Part shown: one piece after another, positions 1 through 7,625 of the stretch
How the letters are laid out: each line of letters starts with the position of its first letter
How positions within the stretch are numbered: the first letter of the stretch is position 1
IMG/VR virus record: IMGVR_UViG_3300020469_000088
Location: 1-42,984 of that record
Source: a virus
DNA length: 42,984 bases
Reading direction: 5' to 3' (one strand)
The notes under the pieces: model-generated
Databases searched by the model: none
Seen by the model: the letters and a program-made list of their open reading frames with translations, nothing else
Told to the model about the DNA's origin: nothing
Position numbers and translations under genes: made by a program

Positions 1-309
1 TCTAGCCCTGTAAACAACCTTACCTATAGGATCACCAAGACTTACAGTACCAGAAACCCCCTCTGGTTTAAGTAAGTAGTGATAACCAGTGTTATCTAGT
101 TGTCCTTGTGATAAGACACCTTCAAGACCAGTGACAGGTCTAAACTGCCCTACAATAGCACTTATGTTAGTAGTAACAAGGGAGGGACTAGCCGAAAGTC
201 CCGTCAGTGTCACAGAGTTATTCATATAAGATAGTACAGCACTAGAGTTTAACTCAAACGTACCTATCTCTACTAGACTTGCGGTGTATGCACTAGGCGC
301 ACCGCCAGT
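1..309. repeat. Terminal direct repeat, left copy (imperfect)
   Basis: Bases 1-309 align without gaps to 42676-42984. By hand I count 11 mismatches, at positions 31, 38, 39, 58, 81, 95, 148, 181, 184, 196 and 232, so identity is about 96%. Both copies encode the same stretch of one leftward structural gene. The simplest reading is that the sequence closes on itself and the ends carry two alleles of the same locus; the alternative is two paralogous copies in a larger genome. Confidence 0.9.
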
Positions 310-660
310 GTTACCAGTACCTAACTGGAAGAAGTGCCTTCTGTCTGCTGCATTAACCGTTCTCCAAGCTAATACACCATCTACCGTATTAAGAACGTAA
401 CCACTAGGCTTTCTTAAGTCTGTAGCTGTAGAGATAACAGAACTAGTCTTAGTGGTAAGGGAACCTAAACCTACAGATATACTTATACCTGTGTATCCAG
501 ATCCACCAGCAAGTACGAATATTAGAGGTGTATAGAAAGCTGTAACTGAAGCAACAGAGGCCGTTGCTGACAAGCCACCAATAGTTACAACAGCATTTAC
601 AGAGGATGAACTAGCACCACTCGCTAATGGCGTTGAACTTAGGGGGCTTATACCTAGCAT
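1..660 (-). CDS. Junction-spanning virion protein, N-terminal part (partial)
   Basis: An open leftward frame starts with ATG at 660 and runs off the left edge; the ATG overlaps the TAA of the LamG-like gene (TAATG). The frame stays open through the terminal repeat and matches the frame entering at 42984. Joined across the ends, the gene would span 660 to 1 and then 42675 down to 41686, about 549 residues. The protein is rich in Ser, Thr, Gly and Val, with recurring short Leu-Gly-Ser/Ala-Val/Thr patterns suggesting repeated beta strands, as in virion surface or fibre proteins. No enzyme motif is visible. In this copy the repeat region differs from the right-end allele by four residues (D/G, H/N, L/Y, D/E). 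The product is inferred to be structural from its position; its exact role is unknown. Confidence 0.75.
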   Translation of the reverse strand, partial: MLGISPLSSTPLASGASSSSVNAVVTIGGLSATASVASVTAFYTPLIFVLAGGSGYTGISISVGLGSLTTKTSSVISTATDLRKPSGYVLNTVDGVLAWRTVNAADRRHFFQLGTGNTGGAPSAYTASLVEIGTFELNSSAVLSYMNNSVTLTGLSASPSLVTTNISAIVGQFRPVTGLEGVLSQGQLDNTGYHYLLKPEGVSGTVSLGDPIGKVVYRAR

Positions 661-2048
661 TATTGTACCATAGTCGCAGCAGTGTAGTCAGAGGCAAAGT
701 GTGCGTGTAATCCTGTAAGGTCTGCGGTAGTCAAAATCCTATCATAAAAAAGCATAGCCCGCAGATCACCACTTGGCATGTAGTTATTTAAATTTTGATT
801 TATGTGAGTAGGCGCAAATCCATAGTGAAATTGACCATCAGTAAGTGCAATGGAGTGATATTTTCCGTTGTTATTCGTGTCAGAAATTGCGTCCCAGACT
901 TGACCTGCATTGTAGTTGGTTGCATCGACTTTATCTATATATAATTTTGACGTGGACCACGCTGATTTGCCGTTGGTGCTCCATGTCCCAAACGGAGTCG
1001 TTCCCGGCCTCAAAGATGCACCCGTACTATTTTCTTCGGCTAAAAACGCCGCAGACTCTCTGTCCATTGCCATCATGAAATAGTTATTTTGTATGTTGTT
1101 ATTTCCTGCAAACCATTGTATCCCGCCGGGCGGACTATGATAATCCTCTCTTTTTGCGAAGATCAACACAGCTGTTGAATTTGATGGCTGTGTTTGATTA
1201 GCTAAACCCGTTGAGTGGCAATAAACAGGAGCAGCACCGGTAATTGTGTCGAGTTTTAACGCAGGCAGGCCACCTGTCCCAGATGTTGTGTAGGTACACA
1301 GACTTAAGTCCAAGGTAAAATTAGGTCCTGAATTGCCACTTACGTCACTCCATGTGGTGCCTGATCCGGGGTATGAATTACTGTCTTTTATGTCGTATAG
1401 GCCCAGTAAGCCATTTAACGGGAGGAACGACAAACTACAAGCCGTTGTTCTGGTTGCAGTCCGGACACCATCTGAAGCTCTAACTCTAAAATTTACGTTC
1501 CCCGCTCCGGTGGCAGACGTGTTCGCCGTTAAACTAAAAACGCCCGTGGTTTGATTGATGGACACTGACGTTAATTGAGGTGGTAGGCTGCTTGCACTAT
1601 AGACCGTAGTGCCATTGTGGGCATCAAATGAGTAGGTAACTGGAAAACCATCATCATCAAGAGCTTTAGCATTTATAGTTGAAACAGCCCCAGCGGTTAA
1701 CTCTAAAGTACTTGGAATGGTGTTGGCAAAGTCTGGAGAAGCGTTATCGGTAAAATCCTCTGCTGACATAGTGACAAAAATTACAGCATCAGAACTACAG
1801 GTGATAGCATTACCACTATTACTACTCTCATGAATAGTATTTCTAGCTAAAGTAGGGCCAGTAGCATTATAGTATCCTAAACCTACCTCCCAATTAGAAC
1901 CATCTTCTATGGTATATCTTATGTAGTCCCCAGTAGAAACTCCTGAAGCTGTAAAGGTTTGATACCCGTCAGGGGCGGTGCCTAGAGTTAAAGTACCCGC
2001 ACCGCCACTAGCGACTGTCATTTTAGCTCTGTTGACTAACTTTACCAT
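660..2048 (-). CDS. Tail fibre / receptor-binding-like protein with LamG-type C-terminus
   Basis: The 462-residue protein looks modular. Residues 1-100 resemble the N-terminal segment of many phage tail proteins (NR.K.T start, then WEVGLGYY and LARNTI patterns). Residues 105-210 look like a cadherin or Ig-type beta domain (DDDGFPVTYSF; FRVRASDG). Residues 212-460 resemble a concanavalin/LamG-like lectin fold (LNGLLGLYD, W.D.SGN, and a GDLRAMLFYDR.LT strand near the end). Such a layout fits host-surface or glycan binding outside the cell. It lies between the portal and prohead protease genes, an unusual site for a fibre gene. CpG dinucleotides look more frequent over about 950-1560 than in the N-terminal coding part, where 1801-1920 has none, which hints at domain exchange. 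The fold calls are by eye and the role is inferred. Confidence 0.7.
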   Translation of the reverse strand: MVKLVNRAKMTVASGGAGTLTLGTAPDGYQTFTASGVSTGDYIRYTIEDGSNWEVGLGYYNATGPTLARNTIHESSNSGNAITCSSDAVIFVTMSAEDFTDNASPDFANTIPSTLELTAGAVSTINAKALDDDGFPVTYSFDAHNGTTVYSASSLPPQLTSVSINQTTGVFSLTANTSATGAGNVNFRVRASDGVRTATRTTACSLSFLPLNGLLGLYDIKDSNSYPGSGTTWSDVSGNSGPNFTLDLSLCTYTTSGTGGLPALKLDTITGAAPVYCHSTGLANQTQPSNSTAVLIFAKREDYHSPPGGIQWFAGNNNIQNNYFMMAMDRESAAFLAEENSTGASLRPGTTPFGTWSTNGKSAWSTSKLYIDKVDATNYNAGQVWDAISDTNNNGKYHSIALTDGQFHYGFAPTHINQNLNNYMPSGDLRAMLFYDRILTTADLTGLHAHFASDYTAATMVQ

Positions 2049-2073
2049 AAGACTTTAGTTCCTCAAGAGTGTA

Positions 2074-2559
2074 TTAGGCTAGGCGAAGAATAGAAGTTGA
2101 TGCGCCCGGAGCTGGGAACTGTACAGTAAAGTCACCAGAGGTAGCACTAACAGTTCCACCAAAGTCAAAGATAGCAATAATATTATTAGTGGTAAACTGA
2201 GGATTGTATAAGATACAACCATCAGCAGATGTTGTCACACTTTGAAAGACTGCATCGTTAAAGTCCAAGATAGCAGTTGTGCCATCCATTTGAGGGTAGG
2301 TTGTGGCATTACCACTTGCATCTGTTGTTGATAGGGCAGCAGTTGCACCTGTAGTGAGAGTGTTGTAAACACTAGTGTAACCACTACCGGATGCTTGATC
2401 TGAACCTAACTCCGAGTAAGATACTGTAGTAGGTCCATAGTTAGCAGATGGGTTTTCTTTAATTAGTGCAACTCTCATTGTGTCACTATCAAAATCGTGG
2501 TTTCCCTTAAGCAACTCTAGTTTAAAAGCGTTACTAAGTCCTGTTGTAATAGTACCCAT
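2074..2559 (-). CDS. Small beta-rich virion protein, unknown
   Basis: This 161-residue protein begins MGTITTGLSNAFK.ELL.G.H, followed by D.MRVALIK and repeated Thr/Ser/Gly-rich segments. I recognise the pattern as one common next to portal and head genes in environmental phages, but I cannot assign a function. There is no signal peptide, membrane segment or catalytic motif. Its ATG overlaps the portal stop (TAATG), with AAGGA about 9 bases upstream, so it is probably translationally coupled to the portal and made in quantity late in infection. A minor capsid or fibre-associated component is a reasonable guess from the neighbours only. Confidence 0.6.
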   Translation of the reverse strand: MGTITTGLSNAFKLELLKGNHDFDSDTMRVALIKENPSANYGPTTVSYSELGSDQASGSGYTSVYNTLTTGATAALSTTDASGNATTYPQMDGTTAILDFNDAVFQSVTTSADGCILYNPQFTTNNIIAIFDFGGTVSATSGDFTVQFPAPGASTSILRLA

Positions 2560-3932
2560 TATATATTTTCCTTGTTGTCTTCTTCTGCCTCATCGGACAG
2601 GTCACTTGTTTCAGTTGAGACCTCTGTATCAGGGTCATAGTTCAGTTCAGCTATATCCATAAGGTCTTGTATGACCTCTGGATGATCACTGACGTTAATG
2701 TCTGCACCGTTAAGGTTACGAAGGAATGCTGCAATCTCACGTAGGTCGTGTGGGGCAACATCACCAGCCTTGATACAGGGCATAAGGTCGTAGTTAAGTC
2801 CATTAAGCTGCCATAAGCGTTCTACTAGCTGTTTGTTAAGTACATCGACAATAGCTTGAATGTAGCTTTCTAAGGCACGTAGAAACAGGTCAGTCTTACT
2901 TTTAGAGAGGGCGTATGATCCATTGTTACCCCCACCGAGCATAAGAAACTCAGAAAGAACACTACGGGCAATGTCATGTTGATAACGCCTAACAATAGGG
3001 TCAATATCTAGGTTACGAGTGCCTGAACTGGACATTAACTCTACATCTACTAGACGCACATTAGTGGGGCTACCATCCTTATCAGGGTAGGTGTCACTAG
3101 GGGTAATAATGTAGCCTTGTTCGTTGAACTTTACATCACGTAAGATTTGCTCAAGATTGGCAACAAAACCTGTCTGTGCAGATGTAGCATCCCCAGAAAG
3201 GTACTCAGAAGGAATACGAGCTACAGGGATACCTGCTAACTCACGTTCTACTGCTATAGCTTCTATAGATTGTAGGTTGTTTAAGTATTGATACGATGTG
3301 TAAGCATTGCGTAGGATACTACGACCACTGGGATCACCGTTAATAGAAGTAGTTCTATAATAGAGGCTTTTGTTAGACGGGATGTAGTGTTGAGAAAGTG
3401 CATAACCTGTATCCTGATAGAGTCCTAGTACCTCGCCTGTCTTGGTGTCTACATCAAACCTAGAGACTGTCCAAGGCGCACGACAAACAATTTTACGGAC
3501 ACCCATGCGCCCGTCAGTATACTTACTATACTTCTTATACGATTGCTTAGTAGGCCCAACACGGCGCTTATATACAACCTCAAACCAAGCAAAGCCATAC
3601 GACAAGCTTGATAACGCTTCCGCAATGTGGTCATCAAGCGAATGTTCCATGTCATCAAAGACACTTTCCACAAATAGAGCTTCGTTCTTAGCTTCTTCAG
3701 TATCATTAGCTGGTTCAACCTTGAGTTTGACGTCTCTAAGTACTTGTTCAGCAGCATACATAACTGCGCCAATAGTACTGTCATTATCTCTCATTTCCCT
3801 ATATTTACGGATAGCAGCTTTGCCACGTAACTCAGGAATAAATTCATCAGACCTTATCTGACCATTACGGACGTTCTGTCCACTGACCCCTAGTGTTTGG
3901 GTCGCTTTAGTTTTACTCAATCTTCTGGGCAT
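2559..3932 (-). CDS. Portal protein (DUF935 / Mu gp29-like)
   Basis: The product is the dodecameric ring at one head vertex through which DNA is packaged and ejected. The 457-residue length fits the family. Visible family traits are the charged N-terminus with LRGKAAIRKYREM and a segment over about residues 50-75 (DSTIGAVMYAAEQVLRDVKL), typical of DUF935/Mu gp29 portals. LSYGFAWFEVVYKRR and the conserved YLNNLQSIEAIAVERELAGIPVAR region follow. The C-terminus is acidic. The gene follows terL directly and its ATG overlaps the terL stop (TAATG); the best Shine-Dalgarno is AAGGGA, 8 bases upstream. Gene order terS-terL-portal supports the call. Confidence 0.9.
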   Translation of the reverse strand: MPRRLSKTKATQTLGVSGQNVRNGQIRSDEFIPELRGKAAIRKYREMRDNDSTIGAVMYAAEQVLRDVKLKVEPANDTEEAKNEALFVESVFDDMEHSLDDHIAEALSSLSYGFAWFEVVYKRRVGPTKQSYKKYSKYTDGRMGVRKIVCRAPWTVSRFDVDTKTGEVLGLYQDTGYALSQHYIPSNKSLYYRTTSINGDPSGRSILRNAYTSYQYLNNLQSIEAIAVERELAGIPVARIPSEYLSGDATSAQTGFVANLEQILRDVKFNEQGYIITPSDTYPDKDGSPTNVRLVDVELMSSSGTRNLDIDPIVRRYQHDIARSVLSEFLMLGGGNNGSYALSKSKTDLFLRALESYIQAIVDVLNKQLVERLWQLNGLNYDLMPCIKAGDVAPHDLREIAAFLRNLNGADINVSDHPEVIQDLMDIAELNYDPDTEVSTETSDLSDEAEEDNKENI

Positions 3933-5305
3933 TATAGGAGTCCCTTAGCACTAGAATATGCTAGTTTAAGTTGTGGCTTTGCGTACCCATTAAGACTAAG
4001 GTCGGTGATGGCCCATACACAGGCATCTAATCTATCTGGCGACCCTAAAGACCCAAGAGGTTCCCACTGAACCATCTGATCCTCTAAGTCGTTAAGCCCT
4101 CTGACGTGTTTAACTCTGCCTTGCTCGTATAGTGCAGATACAGGTTCAGCCCTAGCCATCTTGCCTCTACTCGCATGAACGAGGCGTATGGGTAGAGCTT
4201 CATCTTCTGTGTGTAATGTGTGTCTTACCATGTCGCCGCCCTGATTCTTCTCGGCAACAATCCTATCAGCCATATGCTCTCTGTATAACTCAACAGCCTT
4301 AGCTGCCCAAGCTTGAGGACTATACTGTCCTGTATGATCCTCTAAGACATAAGCTGTACCGTTTACATCAACACCAGCTACTATAATACCAGTCATATCA
4401 GAGTCAGTATTATTACTAATAGCAGGGTCTATGGCTACAACAATTCGATTAAGTTGAGGAACGTCATCTTTATCTACTTCGCAGTTAGATAGCAGTTGTC
4501 TATTCCACAGGGCACCAGAGGCTTCATCTAGTATTTCTGCATATAACTCTTGCCTCCCAAGGCGTGTACCTTCATAGGTCTTCCTGATGGCGTCGATAAA
4601 AGTATCAGCGAGATTAGCAGAGTTGTCATAAGTGCTGCCCCTAGAGACAACCGTCTTTTCGTCATCAAGAATAGTCCGTATCAGTTTAGTTGTCTTAGGT
4701 GTAGTAGTAACAAAAACTATGGGTCGTTTACCTAAACGTAACCCAAACTGCATCATGTCCCATGTATCTTGTGCATTTCTCCAAGCACATAACTCATCAC
4801 ACCATGCACTGTAAGCTTGTGGACCCCTAAGTCTTTCTGGGTCTTCTGCTGAAAAGAAGACAGCCTTGGCACCATTAGCCCAAGTCATGCTGTTATTAGT
4901 AGGAGACCACACAGGATAACCCATGTCAGCCTTACGATAGGTCTTGTCGCTCTTGTGGCAAACATTAAGAAGACCTGAGTCTCCTTCGACCATAACTCTA
5001 CGAACGTCTCCTTTAGTGGGGGCAACACAATGAACGATCCTATCGCCCATCTTGATCCTATGCCTGACCCACTCAGAACCAGCTCTCGTTTTACCCCAAC
5101 CCCTACCTGCTAGGGCTACCCAAGTGTTCCACTTACCCTCTGGCTCTAGTTGGTCCTGTCTAGCCCAAAAGCTCCAATCGTATTGTAACTCTTGTGCTTG
5201 GTCAGGTGTTAGCTGCTTAAGGGCCTCTTGTACCTTACCATCAGATAAAGCTCTCAGAGATTCTGCTGTAAGCTTACGCTGCGTCTTCTGTGTCAGGGTT
5301 TGCAT
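3932..5305 (-). CDS. terL: Terminase large subunit
   Basis: This is the ATP-driven packaging motor and headful or cos nuclease. The ATPase shows Walker A G-R-G-W-G-K-T at residues 67-73, Walker B W-C-D-E-L around D170-E171, and the coupling motif V-T-T-T-P at 199-203. The C-terminal RNase H-like nuclease begins at VVAIDPA (D293) with further acidic residues in DSDMTG and in the late LDACVWA segment. At 457 residues it is a normal terminase length. It overlaps the small subunit gene by 32 bases; AAGGA lies 6 bases before its ATG. The sequence does not settle whether packaging is headful or cos-based. Confidence 0.95.
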   Translation of the reverse strand: MQTLTQKTQRKLTAESLRALSDGKVQEALKQLTPDQAQELQYDWSFWARQDQLEPEGKWNTWVALAGRGWGKTRAGSEWVRHRIKMGDRIVHCVAPTKGDVRRVMVEGDSGLLNVCHKSDKTYRKADMGYPVWSPTNNSMTWANGAKAVFFSAEDPERLRGPQAYSAWCDELCAWRNAQDTWDMMQFGLRLGKRPIVFVTTTPKTTKLIRTILDDEKTVVSRGSTYDNSANLADTFIDAIRKTYEGTRLGRQELYAEILDEASGALWNRQLLSNCEVDKDDVPQLNRIVVAIDPAISNNTDSDMTGIIVAGVDVNGTAYVLEDHTGQYSPQAWAAKAVELYREHMADRIVAEKNQGGDMVRHTLHTEDEALPIRLVHASRGKMARAEPVSALYEQGRVKHVRGLNDLEDQMVQWEPLGSLGSPDRLDACVWAITDLSLNGYAKPQLKLAYSSAKGLL

Positions 5306-5690
5306 CTGTATCCTTGCCCAACAAAGTCATGAGGGCATCAATAGCACTTGAGTCTTGATCAGGGTCAGTATACTCGTCGGGGTCATTAACTGTGCTCTGA
5401 GGGCTCCAACCACCCTTACTACGCAAGAACAACTCCTGTGAAGCAAAGTGTCCCTCCATAGCTTGCTGTACGACTACATTACCAACCTTAGAGACAATCT
5501 CTGCTCTAGCTTCAGCTATGTCATTACCGTACAACTTATAAAAGGTTCCATGAGAACCGGGAGCATTCTGATACTTCTTAGCTACAGTAGCCATAATATC
5601 CTTAATGCTCACACCATCTTGAACCGCTTGCCTAACATACTTGGCAATAGGGACACTATAAGGCAACACTTGATTTCTAGGATAAGTCAT
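5274..5690 (-). CDS. terS: Terminase small subunit
   Basis: This protein would recognise phage DNA and load the large subunit. From ATG at 5690 it is 138 residues. The N-terminal half (IAKYVRQAVQDGVSIKDIMA) reads as a helix-turn-helix-like DNA-binding region. The middle (FYKLYGNDIAEARAE, then VVQQAMEGHFASQELFLRSKGGW) matches the usual TerS pattern of FY..F...L..A.A and a closing G-W. The C-terminus is acidic and disordered-looking. The frame could extend to a TTG at 5747, but no ribosome site supports it, so I chose the ATG. The identification rests partly on position just upstream of terL with a 32-base overlap. Confidence 0.75.
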   Translation of the reverse strand: MTYPRNQVLPYSVPIAKYVRQAVQDGVSIKDIMATVAKKYQNAPGSHGTFYKLYGNDIAEARAEIVSKVGNVVVQQAMEGHFASQELFLRSKGGWSPQSTVNDPDEYTDPDQDSSAIDALMTLLGKDTDANPDTEDAA

Positions 5691-5968
5691 AATACTTAAC
5701 GGTTCTTTCGTAGAACTGAAGGTTCTCTGGGGAAAATAAGGGGGCAAGGTCAGATACTCTGCGTCTCACTCATGAAATATATTCGGGGAGGTGTGAGCAT
5801 GACGCTTGCCGTGCTACATCACATAGGTATTCTTTTGTATATGTCAACCCCTAAAGTATACCTTTTTTGTATCTTTTGTATAAGATACTGATTTAACACA
5901 AAAGAAAGTTTAGGGTGCGGGGGCTTATATCGCCTATTTAAGGAAGAGGGCAACAAAAAAAACATAAG
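5691..5968 (-). promoter_or_regulatory. Intergenic control region upstream of terS
   Basis: No gene is seen in this stretch. It holds a perfect 7+7 inverted repeat with a 6-base centre at 5869-5888 (GTATCTT...AAGATAC), a leftward TTGACA at 5847-5842 with only a poor -10 (TATGTG) after it, a leftward TATACT, and one AACATAAGTT half-site at 5961-5970 that overlaps the stop of the upstream gene. Together these suggest a regulated leftward promoter for the packaging and head genes, but no -35/-10 pair is convincing. Confidence 0.4.
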
Positions 5969-6157
5969 TTAAGGTTCAAGTTCTTCTACAAAGACTTCTT
6001 CATTAGTTATAAACTCTAAGAGGTCTATAAGGCAATCCTCTTTAGTTTTATTTATATAGTAATACTTACGACCCTTATACTTGACAACACAATAAACACT
6101 AAAGTCTATTATCCTTTTGTTGTCATGATGTACTATTTCTCTGAAGTCTACTAGCAC
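5969..6157 (-). CDS. Small hypothetical protein (62 aa)
   Basis: A GTG start at 6157 is preceded by AGGAAA with 8 bases of spacing, which supports translation. The protein has a Tyr/Lys-rich centre (YCVVKYKGRKYYYINKTKED) and an acidic tail ending EEVFVEELEP. That is a beta-hairpin-like pattern with no motif I can name. It sits directly downstream of a candidate leftward promoter (6315-6288) and two palindrome pairs. A regulated small early or middle product is plausible, possibly an autoregulator, but no DNA-binding motif is visible. Confidence 0.6.
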   Translation of the reverse strand: MLVDFREIVHHDNKRIIDFSVYCVVKYKGRKYYYINKTKEDCLIDLLEFITNEEVFVEELEP

Positions 6158-6171
6158 CGCTTAAGTTTCCT

Positions 6172-6192
6172 AACATATGTATAACGTATGTT
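6172..6192. promoter_or_regulatory. Operator-like palindrome pair 1
   Basis: Two near-copies of the 10-bp palindrome AACATATGTT lie here: AACATATGTA at 6172 and AACGTATGTT at 6183. Their starts are 11 bp apart, one helical turn. The same pair arrangement recurs at 6247 and 13792. It lies just upstream of the GTG of the 62-residue gene and downstream of a candidate promoter, as expected for a repressor or activator site. The binding protein is unknown. Confidence 0.55.
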
Positions 6193-6246
6193 CCACTTAA
6201 TTATTTAACTATTATGATTAAAACTAAAGTTATTGGTCTTAAGTTT

Positions 6247-6267
6247 AACATACGTATAACATATGTT
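6247..6267. promoter_or_regulatory. Operator-like palindrome pair 2
   Basis: AACATACGTA at 6247 and AACATATGTT (a perfect palindrome) at 6258 start 11 bp apart. The flanking AAGTTTAACATA (6241-6252) is found again, identical, at 13797-13808 next to the third pair. The site is about 20 bases downstream of the leftward -10 at 6293-6288, a position where a bound protein could block transcription. Confidence 0.55.
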
Positions 6268-6287
6268 ATGTCCTGTCCTGTCTTTGA

Positions 6288-6315
6288 CATATAGGAACTA
6301 ATTTTTATTTGTCAA
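6288..6315 (-). promoter_or_regulatory. Candidate leftward sigma70-type promoter
   Basis: On the minus strand TTGACA (6315-6310, 6/6 match) is followed by a 16-base spacer and TATATG (6293-6288, 4/6 match). It would transcribe the 62-residue gene and perhaps the terminase genes. The two palindrome pairs lie just downstream. The assignment is from consensus matching only. Confidence 0.45.
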
Positions 6316-6374
6316 GGGGTAAACTCTGAGAAAAGTGTATGAGTGTGACACTTTGGCACACCCTTTGTTATGCT

Positions 6375-6434
6375 AAGGTATTTTTTTATGTTGTAGATAG
6401 GAGCCCCAAGGTATTTTTTTATGTTATAGATAGG
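6375..6434. repeat. Two-copy tandem repeat, 33-bp period
   Basis: A 27-base segment (AAGGTATTTTTTTATG then TTGTAGATAGG) at 6375-6401 recurs at 6408-6434 with one mismatch. The period of 33 is a multiple of three and the minus strand is open through both copies, but no convincing start precedes it. Each copy has a 7-T run, so a leader, pause or protein-binding element is as likely as coding. Confidence 0.7.
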
Positions 6435-6456
6435 GGTGGAGTCGCACAGAGCGAGA

Positions 6457-6480
6457 ACCCTGGGTTGTATTCCCAAGGGT
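6457..6480. other. Hairpin-forming inverted repeat
   Basis: ACCCTGGG and CCCAAGGGT can pair as an 8-bp stem with one bulge around the 7-base loop TTGTATT. No T-run follows on either strand, so it is not a standard terminator. It lies just downstream of the 46-residue membrane gene and could stabilise or process that leftward mRNA. Confidence 0.4.
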
Positions 6481-6489
6481 CCCACTATC

Positions 6490-6630
6490 CTATAAGTTGA
6501 TACCCCATGAGGAGAGTAGCCAAGCTAAGTCTTCAACCCATACGTGTGCAACTAGAACGATACCTAAGATGGTAGCAACCCAACCTAGAGTTGTAATCAT
6601 CTGCTCTGCCTGACGTTGTGTAAGTTTCAT
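6490..6630 (-). CDS. Small single-pass membrane protein (46 aa)
   Basis: ATG at 6630 has TAGGATAG upstream, giving AGGA with 7-base spacing, and opens a 46-codon frame to TAG at 6490. After a short polar start (MKLTQRQAEQM) there is one hydrophobic segment over residues about 13-28 (LGWVATILGIVLVAHV), then WVEDLAWLLSSWGINL. The predicted form is a tiny inner-membrane protein. The leader motif CACTATCCTATAAGT upstream of the start occurs again at 6483-6497 at the gene's end. The role is unknown; small early membrane proteins in phages often serve superinfection exclusion or host inhibition, which is only a possibility here. Confidence 0.6.
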   Translation of the reverse strand: MKLTQRQAEQMITTLGWVATILGIVLVAHVWVEDLAWLLSSWGINL

Positions 6631-6686
6631 TTCACTATCCTATAAGTAGGGGGAACCGACCGAAGTCAGTTCCCGTTGAAGTTGTA

Positions 6687-7181
6687 TTACTTGGCCTCTG
6701 ATTTGGCGTCAGACTTAGGAGCATTAGCTGCAATAAGAGCCTTGACTGCCTCTGGCAATTCTTGACCAGTACTAGGAGGCTTGGAAGATGACGCCTCCTC
6801 CTGCGCTTTCTTGACGTTAGCGTCATAAGATTTTAGCAGAGTAGCAAACTCAGGAGACATTCCTTCCAGAATAATGAGCTGCTCGCCAGACAATTTTTCA
6901 CTGATTAAGTCAACCACGTGATATTTTGAACGGCAGGAATAGGCTTGATTACCACCGTTACAAAACTCACGGGTATAAGATTTCATAACGTGGTCTAGTT
7001 GGTCATAACTAGACTCAGCTAATAGGGCAAGTAAGGCATCGCAGACAGCTCCTTGTATGGCATCCTGTAAGAAATCACCGTATAGGGCAAGCTGTGAGGC
7101 TTTAGTGGTTTGCACATTCCACATAGCTTTGGTGATAGTTGCGGGAGTGACGAACTGTCCGGAAGTAATAAAATTAGTCAT
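6687..7181 (-). CDS. Hypothetical protein, first gene of the leftward arm (164 aa)
   Basis: I chose ATG at 7181, preceded by AAAGGG about 9 bases upstream. The frame extends upstream to a TTG at 7274 but without a ribosome site. The protein is mostly helical (ATITKAMWNVQTTKASQ; LYGDFLQDAIQGAVCDALLALL), with a Cys/His-containing middle (REFCNGGNQAYSCRSKYHVVDL) and a low-complexity charged tail ending KSDAKSEAK. I recognise no family. Its place right beside the divergent control region suggests early leftward expression; a minus-strand TTGACT lies at 7273-7268, but no good -10 follows it. Confidence 0.65.
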   Translation of the reverse strand: MTNFITSGQFVTPATITKAMWNVQTTKASQLALYGDFLQDAIQGAVCDALLALLAESSYDQLDHVMKSYTREFCNGGNQAYSCRSKYHVVDLISEKLSGEQLIILEGMSPEFATLLKSYDANVKKAQEEASSSKPPSTGQELPEAVKALIAANAPKSDAKSEAK

Positions 7182-7334
7182 GGTATAAACCCTTTCAAGG
7201 TTCTGAGATATGGGGCAGCGTGTTTCCCCGTTTGCTGTGAATACACTATGCCCATATAATAACATAGGAGTCAAGCAAATAATTGCAATAATAGTGAAAT
7301 AATTTAAAACAACTTAAAGTTGATCAGAGCCGGG

Positions 7335-7570
7335 CTAATACAACTTAAAGGCGATACAACCTAAGGTTGCTCAGAGTTAAACTAATACAACCTATGGGCG
7401 ATACAACCTATGGGTTATTAGAATCGTTCTAATACAACTTTAAGGCGATACAACTTATACGGTGCTTAGAATCATTCTAATCAACTTAAAGGCGATACAA
7501 CCTGAAGCTGTTTTAGAATCGTTCTAATCTACCTTAAGCTGATCACCTTAAAGGCGAGCGAGTAAAATAA
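7335..7570 (+). repeat. 47-bp iteron array, about five units
   Basis: Units start at 7335, 7382, 7429, 7477 and 7524, each beginning CTAAT(A)CAAC or similar. The core GGCGATACAAC occurs at 7350, 7397, 7444 and 7491, exactly 47 bp apart. Three units end in the palindrome TTAGAATCRTTCTAA, at 7418-7432, 7466-7480 and 7513-7527. Partial cores AAAGGCGAG follow at about 7550 and 7584. Both halves of the unit are conserved, so this is not a repeat-spacer array. It fits protein-binding iterons for replication or transcription. Confidence 0.85.
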
Positions 7571-7625
7571 AATTCACTCAACCTAAAGGCGAGTGGCTCT
7601 GAATCTGACTCTGAGTAATACTATG

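Noticed and set aside
845-1554. Plus-strand frames opposite the fibre gene
   Set aside because: They lack ribosome sites, run against the local transcription direction and show no family pattern; the same applies to plus-strand frames opposite the other leftward genes.
5691-5747. TTG start extending the small terminase subunit
   Set aside because: No ribosome site precedes it, and the added residues do not resemble the family.
6435-6490. tRNA gene (GGGTTGTATTCCC resembles a T arm)
   Set aside because: No matching acceptor, D or anticodon arms can be folded around it.
7335-7590. CRISPR array
   Set aside because: Repeats are regularly spaced, but the intervening parts are also similar to each other and no cas-like gene is present.
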